Assembly: GCF_904424705.1 (NCBI RefSeq)
Contig: NZ_CAJGBF010000017.1
Span: forward strand, 1 to 64,000
Length of the DNA: 64,000 nucleotides
From: Rossellomorea arthrocnemi
GTDB lineage: Bacteria > Bacillota > Bacilli > Bacillales > Bacillaceae_B
Direction: 5' to 3'
In this document: piece after piece, positions 7,971 through 15,912 of the stretch
Numbering within the stretch: position 1 is the stretch's first letter
Layout of the letters: each line of letters starts with the position of its first letter
Position numbers and translations under genes: made by a program
The notes under the pieces: generated by a model
What the model was told of the DNA's origin: nothing
The model's database searches: none
Seen by the model: the letters and a program-made list of their open reading frames with translations, nothing else

Positions 7971-8188
7971 TAAATTTTAACTTTATGTAATTCTCCATAA
8001 TTTCATAGAAAGTCTCCGTACTCTAAATAGCTTGTGTAGTAATGGCATACATATAATGCTGATAGTAGTTTTTCAATTATGAAATTTAATACCCTTTCAA
8101 ATGACTAGAACATTATTCAGGGGCTATTACAAATCAGCACGAATGAAGCATTCTTATAATCATTCTTTATTTCTAAACCAACAATAAA

Positions 8189-9013
8189 TTAATCACTTAT
8201 TCGTAGCGATAGCATATTATGGTCACTACAATTCGTAGGTGTTATGATAACACCTTTATCTACTTTGTCTGCTATATCATTTGAATAAAAAATATAATCA
8301 ACGCATGTACCACTTGAACATCGAGTAATTGGATTTTCATCATAAAACTTTGTAGCATGCGTTTTTTTAAATTTATGGATGTCATTATCGGCTCTTAACG
8401 TGTTAAAATCACCTGCAATAATTGTTCGAACTGTATTGGTTTTGGCAAAATTAATAATTTCAGTCCAATATTTATTTCTTGAATTTCTTTGTTTTATTGT
8501 TGGCTTTTCCCCCCAAACAGGGAAATGTACACCTAATGTTGTTAAATGCTGTTTAATGAAAAAATTGCGTAATTCATATTTATTTAAAGTACAACTATTA
8601 AGCATTAAAGCGTCGTTCCCTTTTTTAGTTGCAATTAATATCCCATTTTGAGCATGTTTTCTTTTTAAGTTATTACTAAAATCTAAATGGTAATCTTCTA
8701 AATAGGGGAATAGCAGATGATGAAATTGATATTGGAATTCTTGTAAAATGATAATGTCTGGCTTTAGTCGTGTTTTTTCTCCCTTATAAACTTCACCCAT
8801 TTTTATTTCAGGGGGCATTTTTTGAAGGATAGTGCCAATTTCTTCAATGTTTTTTTTAATCATTTGTTTATGGTCTTCTGAAATGTCATCTATCCATTTG
8901 TTCTTATTCGTGTCATATAAGGGTATAATAACTCCATCTTGTCTATAAACTTTATAGGCATATACGTCTTTACTTCCTCCACCCTGAATGTTCCATGAAA
9001 TAATGTTCGTCAT
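8189..9013 (-). CDS. Endonuclease/exonuclease/phosphatase (EEP) family protein
   Basis: A 274-aa protein with the ordered motifs of the EEP (DNase I/exonuclease III-like) superfamily: NIISWNIQGG at the start, IIILQEF near 89, IIAGDFNTLRA near 200, CVDYIFYS near 237 and the closing SDHNML near 264. These supply the metal ligands and catalytic histidine/aspartate. The likely substrates are DNA, RNA or phosphodiesters; the exact one cannot be told. No signal peptide is visible, so it acts in the cytoplasm. It stands alone between two 32-bp direct repeats, in DNA that also holds decayed restriction genes, so a defence role is possible but not shown. Confidence 0.85.
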   Translation of the reverse strand: MTNIISWNIQGGGSKDVYAYKVYRQDGVIIPLYDTNKNKWIDDISEDHKQMIKKNIEEIGTILQKMPPEIKMGEVYKGEKTRLKPDIIILQEFQYQFHHLLFPYLEDYHLDFSNNLKRKHAQNGILIATKKGNDALMLNSCTLNKYELRNFFIKQHLTTLGVHFPVWGEKPTIKQRNSRNKYWTEIINFAKTNTVRTIIAGDFNTLRADNDIHKFKKTHATKFYDENPITRCSSGTCVDYIFYSNDIADKVDKGVIITPTNCSDHNMLSLRISD

Positions 9014-9410
9014 GGTACTCCCCCAATTAATTTTATTATTTAATAATTTTATAAGAATAGATTTCCTAATGCAATTTATAGGAATATGTATAAATACATT
9101 CGTGGGACTAATTTGTCTGAATATAAAAAATCAGGTTATAGCTGTCCACAGAAGTCATATTGGCACACTCTCCTACTCATCTATTTCACCAAGAGAAATA
9201 TTCATAGCCTGTATTTTAAATAACGCAATGAGCTTTGTTATCACGCATAATCAACCTTCTACTATCATCAAACCATCAAAAGGCAGGAATAATTTTGTAT
9301 ATCCCCTTAATAGACCATCTTTTCTTGAACGTTAATGGAGAGTATTTCAGCTTTAGACAAGAAGGTTACTTGTTTGAGAACAGGTTAGTCTGGAGGAGAA
9401 GAAAGAAGTA
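9014..9410. other. Noncoding stretch right of the EEP gene
   Basis: AT-rich sequence without a supported reading frame. A plus-strand open frame at 8988-9335 overlaps the start of the EEP gene and shows no family features or ribosome-binding site. The promoter of the EEP gene should lie close to 9014. Confidence 0.45.
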
Positions 9411-9437
9411 AAAATAAAGCTGCCATGCCATGGCAGC
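9411..9437 (-). terminator. Intrinsic terminator of the 117-aa membrane protein gene
   Basis: GCTGCCATG and CATGGCAGC form a near-continuous palindrome at 9419-9437. On the minus strand it is followed by TTTATTTTTAC. It lies 44 bases past the stop of the gene at 9481. Confidence 0.75.
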
Positions 9438-9480
9438 AACTATTTTTGATTATAAAAAGTCAGGTTTTATCTCAGGAATT

Positions 9481-9834
9481 TTATCCTACTACATCTGCCT
9501 CAGTACCTGGTATTTCGTTACCGTTTTTGTCCAATTGCACTAAAACTTTTTTCGTTTTTTTGAAGCCTGGTACTACTGGAACTTCTTTAATTTTTGTTTC
9601 CGTCACTTCGAAATCAGTTTTTCTGTTTACTTTCACCTTCCAAGTCTTCGGGTCAATTTCAACAGTTGTATCACTTTTATCTTTGAGCGGTTTTTCTGAT
9701 TTTATGATTTCTATTTTTTTTCGATCATCCATATATTTCATTCCCAACGCAGTGCCTGCTAATGTAACAAATGTAACTATTACTCCAGTTAATGCATTAC
9801 CGCCAAGTTCAAATTCCGTTTTCTTGTGGTCCAT
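9481..9834 (-). CDS. Small membrane-anchored hypothetical protein
   Basis: A 117-aa protein. The ATG at 9834 is preceded by AAGGAGA, which decides against the longer frame to 9948. Residues 12-32 (NALTGVIVTFVTLAGTALGM) form one membrane segment; the rest is a charged tail with repeated lysine-rich stretches and a predicted beta-type segment TWKVKVNRKTDFEVTETKI. I do not recognise the family. It is a single-gene unit with its own terminator. The Val/Thr/Lys-rich tail looks like a small folded domain facing either side of the membrane. Confidence 0.65.
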   Translation of the reverse strand: MDHKKTEFELGGNALTGVIVTFVTLAGTALGMKYMDDRKKIEIIKSEKPLKDKSDTTVEIDPKTWKVKVNRKTDFEVTETKIKEVPVVPGFKKTKKVLVQLDKNGNEIPGTEADVVG

Positions 9835-10092
9835 TTCTCCATCTCTCCTTTTCTTTACAAACAAAATTCTTAAAAGGCTTTGAAAAATGCACTTCAGTAT
9901 ACTAGTTCTTAAAATGTAGATACGGTTATACAAACCAAAAGGTTTCATTTTTAAAAATAAATTTTCACCCTCCTTTCTAACTACTAACTAAAAGGGCTTA
10001 TCTGGGTATCAAAAAAATTGAATCCCCGACCCACTTGTTACATACAAATTTAATGAAGGCTAATTGTTCCAGATTCTTCCGTGAGAAGGTTC

Positions 10093-10176
10093 GAGCGATA
10101 TTCAACAGTTAATCAATAAAATAAACAAATTCCGAGACCAGCGTAACTGGAAACAATATCACAATCCCAAAGACCT
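10093..10176 (+). pseudogene. 5' fragment of a MazG-like pyrophosphohydrolase gene
   Basis: These 84 bases match the first 84 bases after the start of the intact MazG-like gene (17559 onward) with only a handful of substitutions; both contain AATAAAATAAACAAATTCCG and the following GAGAC-AGCGTAACTGG stretch. The start codon is lost (TTCG instead of TTGA) and the similarity stops near the codons for KDL. It is a duplicated or recombined scrap, showing that the helicase/MazG module was present or copied here too. Confidence 0.8.
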
Positions 10177-10285
10177 CTTCCATAAAATAAAGTTCCTGTT
10201 ACTATTTAAACAATGTTAATAGTTCGAGTAGCCGCAAGCACTTGAGCTTCTACTTTTAATCCACATAATCCTGTTCTCTATTACC
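10177..10285. other. Short noncoding stretch
   Basis: No gene is visible between the MazG fragment and the McrC-like remnant. Confidence 0.4.
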
Positions 10286-10471
10286 TTATAGCACAGACAC
10301 CAACTTCCTATAAATATCTCTCCAAGAATCCTCCAAATTCAAAGTCATTACTTCCACCGTCATTCGATCATCCCACGCAAACTTTTCATCAATTTCTGCC
10401 CCATTATATGGATATATCAATATTCCTCTTAAGGCTATATCCTTCGGCTGGTGCATTAAATAGGTGAACAT
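10286..10471 (-). pseudogene. 3' remnant of a McrC-like restriction subunit gene
   Basis: A 61-codon open frame whose translation looks like the C-terminal end of McrC-family proteins: DIALRGILIYPYNG, then EVMTLNLEDSW and a short hydrophobic end. McrC partners the GTPase McrB in modification-dependent restriction. No McrB gene or upstream part of mcrC is present; reading stops at the left end of the terminator of the next pseudogene. It is therefore taken as a decayed restriction system. The family call is from remembered pattern. Confidence 0.5.
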
Positions 10472-10551
10472 TTGGAGTCTACTGTGTAGAGCTTATAAAT
10501 AAATAGTGGGATATAATCAAACCACTTCCTCCTAAAACGGACTTTTCCTAC

Positions 10552-10601
10552 AAAAACACCCCAGAAGAAGTTAGATTGTAACTCTAACTTCTTTTGGGGT
10601 G
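10552..10601 (-). terminator. Strong intrinsic terminator
   Basis: Two 19-base arms (10557-10575 and 10583-10601) with one mismatch flank a seven-base loop, and on the minus strand the stem is followed by TTTTTGTAGG. It lies about 50 bases past the stop of the frameshifted gene at 10654-11156. Confidence 0.75.
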
Positions 10602-10653
10602 CTGTATCAAACAAGTCTTTTTGATATTGCTCTTGTTGAAATATCATAAGGAA

Positions 10654-11156
10654 TTAAAGCTTAAAAAGCCTTTTAATCTTATCAATTAGACGATTACTTT
10701 TTTGAACATACTTTTTTACAGACTCTTGGTCATTTTTTATAACTTCTTGACTGGCAGTCTTTGATATTGGTCCTGCCCATACAACCTTATTATTTGTAAT
10801 AAAATAGTGGGATTGACAAGGATGACTCCAATTTCCTATTAGTAGGGGAAAGTGAAGTTATAATGTCAGCACCGCCTCCACACTCATATTTATGCTTCGC
10901 GATATCGTATTCAATTGAAATGTATAGTACATCTTGTTCAATTTCTAAATTCAACAAATTGATGGCCATGACTAACAACTTCTTCATCAAGTACGAATAT
11001 TGAATGATAGATTGCTACATCTCTAAGATAAAATCCAAAAATCTTCTTCCATGCAACTACTCCCATATTAGCATTTAGAGCGTTTAACTCCGAAATTTGG
11101 ATATTTTGAGAATAAACATCATCATCTGCTGCTTGTCCCATAGCGATTTTATTCAA
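10654..11156 (-). pseudogene. Frameshifted gene remnant, possibly ThiF/E1-like C-terminus
   Basis: The minus strand encodes three overlapping pieces that read as one protein if two frameshifts are corrected: NKIAMGQAADDDVYSQ through VVSHGHQF (11156 to about 10955), then LNLEIEQDVLYISIEYDI (to about 10840), then NWSHPCQSHYFITNNKVVW to a lysine-rich end KIKRLFKL at 10654. The first piece recalls the C-terminal part of ThiF/HesA-type adenylyltransferases (ISELNALNANMGVVAWKK), but the match is from memory. The upstream part of the gene is missing. It is a decayed gene of the island. Confidence 0.5.
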
Positions 11157-11193
11157 TTATGAACTATTGTCAGGGGTGACCAGCGTTTTTCTA

Positions 11194-11225
11194 ACGGTTC
11201 ACCGTGGTTATTTGAGAGGCAAAAA
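11194..11225 (+). repeat. 32-bp direct repeat copy 2
   Basis: Second copy of the repeat at 7907-7938 (30 of 32 bases the same, same orientation). The two copies bound 3.3 kb holding the EEP gene, the 117-aa membrane protein and the three decayed genes. Like copy 1 it is followed directly by a hairpin (11234-11257). Confidence 0.6.
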
Positions 11226-11233
11226 ACATATAA

Positions 11234-11257
11234 AGACGAGAGACAAATCTCTCGTCT
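11234..11257 (+). terminator. Hairpin following repeat copy 2
   Basis: AGACGAGAGA and TCTCTCGTCT pair perfectly around a four-base loop, followed by ATTTTC on the plus strand. Confidence 0.6.
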
Positions 11258-11462
11258 ATTTTCAATTGCAAATTCTTAAATGTCTATTTATAAGGTTAAG
11301 TATCCGAAACTTCTTGTCACTTGGTTAATAAACTTATTACTACTAAATATAGCTTCTATTGAGACTAGGGGCTTAGAAATACCAAGGGTTTTAAGTTATC
11401 ACCTTGAGCTAGAATACTCCCATAAAGGAATTGTTAATTTAATATTCCTGGATAGTTATTTA

Positions 11463-14400
11463 TTAAATTGATTTATAACTGGTTACAACTTGTATATTGC
11501 TTCCAAATTTCCTTTTGACTCTGCATTCAATTTCCGCTCCCATAATATCCATTTGAAATGAAAGTATCTTAGCTAGTCCCCTTGGAACAAAACCAAGTTG
11601 CTTATCTTGGTGAAAAATTTGAATTGCAAATGAATCAAATTCATTCTCCTGCTGTCTCTTTAATAATAATTTCTCTCCCACTTTAATAAGTTTCGCTACC
11701 TCAATTCTTTCTGCTTCATACGGTATTCCTTTCACATTGAAGGAATAATTAGTCTTATTAAAATTACTTGTGGTTTTGTCATTTAGATTAATTTTTGATA
11801 TTAAATTAAAGATATTACGTATTCCGTAAGTTGATTTTAACCCACACTTATTAATTTCTTCCACTTGAAGATTCACAAACCAATTTATAAAGGAACGTAA
11901 ATCTGTAGGGCTGTCATAAGACTTTGATAAGAGCAAACAATCTTTTCTAGATATCAAACCCATATCCTTCAACCACAAAGCATAAGTATCGTTCAATCCA
12001 CTTTTTATTTTTGCTGGGAGACTTAAAATACTCTTACTAAGACTAGTCCAATCGCGCTGTAATATATACGATGCAATGAAGATTACAGATGTAATTCCCC
12101 AAGGATATCTATAAGCTAGGCAATCTTCTATGTAAACATTCATTAAATCTGCGTTTTCTTCTCCAACAGAATCTGACCACAACCTTCTAAGCGTTTCTAA
12201 ATCATCCCCATTTATCCACGAAAGTATAAAAGGTTCGAGCTTGGTATTACCCACGATTGAAACGTTTTTTAAAGTTTCTTTGGGTTGCATTTCTTCACAT
12301 AATATTAAGCATTTTAATGCTAGCTTTAAAAATTCCACTTCATTTTCTTCATCAAATGCCTTACTAAGATTTTGAGTACTTAGTAAAGTTTCTTCAATTT
12401 TAATGCATGAATCAAGAGTTAAACCCGTTCTCGCAAATACAACTTTTCTTTCACGTGGTTCAATACTCCAAAAACGATTAGCAGTTTCAAGTAAGATGCT
12501 TTTAACATATTGTGAATCTTCATCTATGGATTGTATTTTAAATAAGGTATCTCCTACAAAAGACTCCATTAGTTGTTGATCTGGAGTATCAACTACTTCT
12601 TCCACAAGAAAATTCATAAGTGCAGGTTCAGAGTATTCTGCGATAATGTCTTGTAAAGCTTGTTTAGAAATCCTTCCTTCACGATGTAATTCCATTGCAA
12701 CAGTAAATATACTTCTAACGCGCTCAGAATTCAGTGGATTGGAGTATTCATTATATAAAGCTCTATCCCTTGCAGAATTAATAACAAAAACAACCTGACC
12801 TTCTGTCTCTCGCCCTGCTCTACCAGATCTACCAACTATATTCCAAAAATCCCTAACTTTAACTGATAACCGTTCAGAAGGGTTTGGGATAATATCTAAG
12901 GAGTAGACCAGTAAAGTTTTTATTGGTAAATTTACTCCTTGACCTAGCGTATGTGTTGCAACAAGTATTTTCAACTTTTTTTGCGCGTATTCTCTTTCGA
13001 CAGCTTTTCTTACTTCATCTGCTAAATCTCCAAAATGAGGTGCTACTCCCCTGCTTATACATTGTGTTATTATGCTATCCTCTCCATACCACCTAATTGC
13101 AGCTTCCAGTGCTTCACTATCATCTACCTTCGGAAAATGTGTTTCAGCATCATAATAATTATCTAAGATATCGATTAATTTCAAGAATGCTTTTAATACG
13201 CTATAGACACCTCCCCCACCACCTCGGCCAACTGTAGCACAATATATAAGTACTGATCCTTCCCGGAGATACCGGTACGCTAAAATTGCTGTTGATTCGG
13301 ACTTGTTGGTAAAATTAGGGAAAACCTTTTCAATAACCCTTTTCTTCTTCTTCCCCCTGGTGATTTTCCAATGTAAAGGGTTTATAAAATTCGGAATGAA
13401 AATCTTTTTAGATCTACTACCTATGTCTTGAACATAATTATTAAATTCAACTTGGCCATTAGTTCCGATCCATGAAAAGTAACCTATTAACCTTCTTGTA
13501 GGCTGCCATGCGTGACCATCGTATTGTTTAGGTGAATCTATTTTTGATTGTTCATTATTTATTAGCCATTTTGCAAACTCATCACTATCAGCATCAGGCA
13601 TAACTGCTGAAATAAATAAAAATCTGCTGTGTTTTGGTGTAAACCATCTTTTAAGGCGTGTGAGAAGTAATTCGAATTGTGCTGATCTACTATCTAAATT
13701 ACCTAAGACATGTCCCTCATCGAATACAAAAAGAGAAATATCATCAAATAACTCAGGCTTTACTCTGATTAAGAAGTCAACCTTTTCAGGCGTAGCAACT
13801 AATACATCAGCTTCTCTTAACCAAAATTGATCAAGTTCATTCAACTCATAACTTCCGGATAGGCTAGAAACTACATAGCCTAATTTCGATAAACGACTAC
13901 TTAAGTTATTTTCCACCTCATTGACAAGTGAACGAAAAGGAGCAATATAAAGGCACTTTTTGTTACTTCCGATCTGTTGTAAAATGGATAATTCAGCAAT
14001 TAAGGTCTTTCCTGCGCTAGTCGGCATTTGAATAATAAAACCTCTGTTATCTTCTAATACACCTTTATTTATTGCATTAATTTGGGATTTCCAGAACTCT
14101 GATTGAGATAATCTCTCTTCAGGAGGTAGCAGTTTATTATCTGAATAAGGACTTGTAGCAAGCAACCTTAAATATGGTTCCCAAATCTCAGATGACTCTT
14201 CAATGAATTCCGATAATACTGTCCAAGTTGTACGATGATAAGAAATATGCATTTTAAATTCTAATAATGTTAATATAGTTGTGAGAGTCGCATCTCTTAG
14301 ATTTAGGGCTAAATCCTTTGCTTCCGCTAAATCTTTATAAAAATCGCCATTAACTCCAGTTAACTGAAACTTGCTAAATTCACTAATTGCTTTTCTCCAA

Positions 14401-14912
14401 AAATATTCAATTTCATTATCAGAACCCCCTATAAGTTGCATGTCAGCTGGTTTAATAGCTTGTAGTTGCTTCCTTAATAGCAAAGTAACTAATGAGAATA
14501 AATTATTTACACTTATGTCCAATGATTCATTTTCTTCAATTTTATATTCAAGCGATTTTAATATACACGAAGATTTAGCTTGAAAACCTGATAAGTCATA
14601 GCAAAGTGCAGATAAAACCTTAGCATAATCTTTGTCATATTCTTCAGACATCAAAGAAAAAGTTTCAAATAGTTCGGCAGAAACTTTAAGTCCTTGCATA
14701 CATACTGGACTTTCTTTGTGAGTCAAAACTTTGGCACTTGCTGAACTTAGAAATAATGCATAACCCCATATTGTTGATTCATTATAGGTTGCTTTGAAAT
14801 TTGCCCCCATTTTTTTTGCGAAAATCTGACCATACTGGTTCCTAAAAAACGAAGAATCTATCAGTTCTTCTACTTGTTTTTCTTTTTTATTAATATATTC
14901 AAGGAGTTCCAT
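11463..14912 (-). CDS. hamB: HamB-like DEAD/DEAH helicase of a Hachiman-type system, with C-terminal HIRAN domain
   Basis: A 1149-aa superfamily 2 helicase. The ATG at 14912 follows GGGGAGG and is preferred to the frame opening at 14933. Motifs: MPTSAGKTLIAEL (Walker A, near 315), VFDEGHVLG (motif II), ISAVMP (motif III), ATHTLGQGVN and VGRSGRAGR (motifs V and VI). The last 90 residues, with VKGIPYEAERIEVAKLI then LGFVPRGLAKIL, fit a HIRAN domain, a DNA-end-binding module. Its start overlaps the end of the DUF1837-type gene upstream by 14 bases. That pairing is the hallmark of the Hachiman antiphage system, in which HamB senses DNA damage or structure and releases the HamA nuclease. Confidence 0.8.
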   Translation of the reverse strand: MELLEYINKKEKQVEELIDSSFFRNQYGQIFAKKMGANFKATYNESTIWGYALFLSSASAKVLTHKESPVCMQGLKVSAELFETFSLMSEEYDKDYAKVLSALCYDLSGFQAKSSCILKSLEYKIEENESLDISVNNLFSLVTLLLRKQLQAIKPADMQLIGGSDNEIEYFWRKAISEFSKFQLTGVNGDFYKDLAEAKDLALNLRDATLTTILTLLEFKMHISYHRTTWTVLSEFIEESSEIWEPYLRLLATSPYSDNKLLPPEERLSQSEFWKSQINAINKGVLEDNRGFIIQMPTSAGKTLIAELSILQQIGSNKKCLYIAPFRSLVNEVENNLSSRLSKLGYVVSSLSGSYELNELDQFWLREADVLVATPEKVDFLIRVKPELFDDISLFVFDEGHVLGNLDSRSAQFELLLTRLKRWFTPKHSRFLFISAVMPDADSDEFAKWLINNEQSKIDSPKQYDGHAWQPTRRLIGYFSWIGTNGQVEFNNYVQDIGSRSKKIFIPNFINPLHWKITRGKKKKRVIEKVFPNFTNKSESTAILAYRYLREGSVLIYCATVGRGGGGGVYSVLKAFLKLIDILDNYYDAETHFPKVDDSEALEAAIRWYGEDSIITQCISRGVAPHFGDLADEVRKAVEREYAQKKLKILVATHTLGQGVNLPIKTLLVYSLDIIPNPSERLSVKVRDFWNIVGRSGRAGRETEGQVVFVINSARDRALYNEYSNPLNSERVRSIFTVAMELHREGRISKQALQDIIAEYSEPALMNFLVEEVVDTPDQQLMESFVGDTLFKIQSIDEDSQYVKSILLETANRFWSIEPRERKVVFARTGLTLDSCIKIEETLLSTQNLSKAFDEENEVEFLKLALKCLILCEEMQPKETLKNVSIVGNTKLEPFILSWINGDDLETLRRLWSDSVGEENADLMNVYIEDCLAYRYPWGITSVIFIASYILQRDWTSLSKSILSLPAKIKSGLNDTYALWLKDMGLISRKDCLLLSKSYDSPTDLRSFINWFVNLQVEEINKCGLKSTYGIRNIFNLISKINLNDKTTSNFNKTNYSFNVKGIPYEAERIEVAKLIKVGEKLLLKRQQENEFDSFAIQIFHQDKQLGFVPRGLAKILSFQMDIMGAEIECRVKRKFGSNIQVVTSYKSI

Positions 14913-15711
14913 AAACAATTTCCTCCCCAACATCAGGTACTAGTGAAAAACAATGATTTGCTAATTCGTCAAGTTCGTCAATGAGTAAAACATTAAAATT
15001 TAGTCCGTGATTTAGTCCTTTGAATTTATCTAGTTCTATTATTATATCTTCATTCCATAAACTCTTTTCATGTACCAAAAAGATATGATGGTCAGTTGGG
15101 AAATTGGCCTTTTGTAGCACTATTTCATCAAATTGATCAGAAAGATCATAATTACCTTCATTAAAATAGAGAGTAGACATAAAATCTGCAATTGTAATAA
15201 TAGAAGATGTATCATTTATATAAAGTGAGTCATGAGCTTTTACACCAATTTGTTTATCGTATGTAATTTTTGTCTTTGTTTCGCATATACAGAGGCTACG
15301 GACCTTTCCAGCGCCATCAAGTTGCACACCAAATACATCTATACCAAAAGAAGATTTTTTCCTATTAAGCTTATACCTTAGTTTTATTAATGCAGTTTCT
15401 AAATTCATAACATCTCGTAAAAATAAACTTGAAACAATTTCTCCCCAGTCGCCACGTCGAACATTTTTATCTATTACCGTAGATAAGTCAGGGAATACTT
15501 CATTCTTCAAATATTCACGTAATTCATCCTTTTTCCTTTTAAGATACCTTCTTTTTAAGTGTTCTGGATTTTTATATGCTATAAGCAGTTCCCCAGCAAG
15601 CCATGATGGAAATAACTTTTCTTCTCTCACTTCTGTTTCGGAAACATCTATTATATTAAATTTATATCCATGATTACTTCGCTTCGAATGGTTAAGCCAG
15701 TCTCGTATCAT
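14899..15711 (-). CDS. hamA: HamA-like DUF1837 effector nuclease of a Hachiman-type system
   Basis: A 270-aa protein with features of DUF1837: NVRRGDWGEIVSSLFL near 84-99, FGIDVFGVQLD near 122 and SLCICETKTKIT near 139. The spaced E, D and ExK residues fit a PD-(D/E)xK-type nuclease centre, as reported for HamA. It has no signal peptide. It is the first gene of a two-gene unit with the helicase; the 14-base overlap implies coupled translation. In the known system HamA clears cellular and phage DNA once released by HamB. The pair is divergent from the GIY-YIG/MazG unit, giving a compact defence cluster. Family assignment is from motif and context, not a search. Confidence 0.75.
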   Translation of the reverse strand: MIRDWLNHSKRSNHGYKFNIIDVSETEVREEKLFPSWLAGELLIAYKNPEHLKRRYLKRKKDELREYLKNEVFPDLSTVIDKNVRRGDWGEIVSSLFLRDVMNLETALIKLRYKLNRKKSSFGIDVFGVQLDGAGKVRSLCICETKTKITYDKQIGVKAHDSLYINDTSSIITIADFMSTLYFNEGNYDLSDQFDEIVLQKANFPTDHHIFLVHEKSLWNEDIIIELDKFKGLNHGLNFNVLLIDELDELANHCFSLVPDVGEEIVYGTP

Positions 15712-15912
15712 ATAGAGTCCCCCGTTTTAAAGTAATTCTAATTCAATTTTACCCTAACTAACAAATATATCCAACGTTTAAACTTTTTAGTAATTAGTCC
15801 CTAGAGTGTTTTCTCTAGTTTGCTAGATGAACTGTTCAAATCCATATATTTCTAATTTATAGACATAATTTATGATACTATTATCTTAAAAAGAAACAAT
15901 GAGGCTACAAAT

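Larger units (their letters stand above)
7493..8188. other. Noncoding stretch between secDF and the EEP nuclease
   Basis: I see no convincing gene here. The left part is AT-rich without a supported frame. It contains the first copy of a 32-bp repeat (7907-7938) followed at once by a hairpin. It may mark the boundary between the bacteriocin-like cluster and the recombinase-bearing island. Confidence 0.5.

Noticed and set aside
8988-9335. 115-codon plus-strand frame
   Set aside because: Overlaps the start of the EEP gene on the opposite strand, lacks a ribosome-binding site and any family pattern.
9481-9883. Plus-strand frame overlapping the 117-aa membrane protein
   Set aside because: It is the mirror of the minus-strand gene, which has a good start site and terminator.
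10456-10647. 63-codon minus-strand frame
   Set aside because: It spans the strong terminator hairpin at 10557-10601 and starts within the flank of the frameshifted gene; no protein-like features.
7907-11225. Group II intron 3' ends
   Set aside because: The repeats contain GGTTCACC and GAGAGGC, reminiscent of intron domain V/VI ends, but no domain V stem with GAAA, no 5' end and no reverse transcriptase are present.
11280-11471. 63-codon plus-strand frame left of hamB
   Set aside because: No ribosome-binding site and no domain; its end overlaps the hamB stop region.
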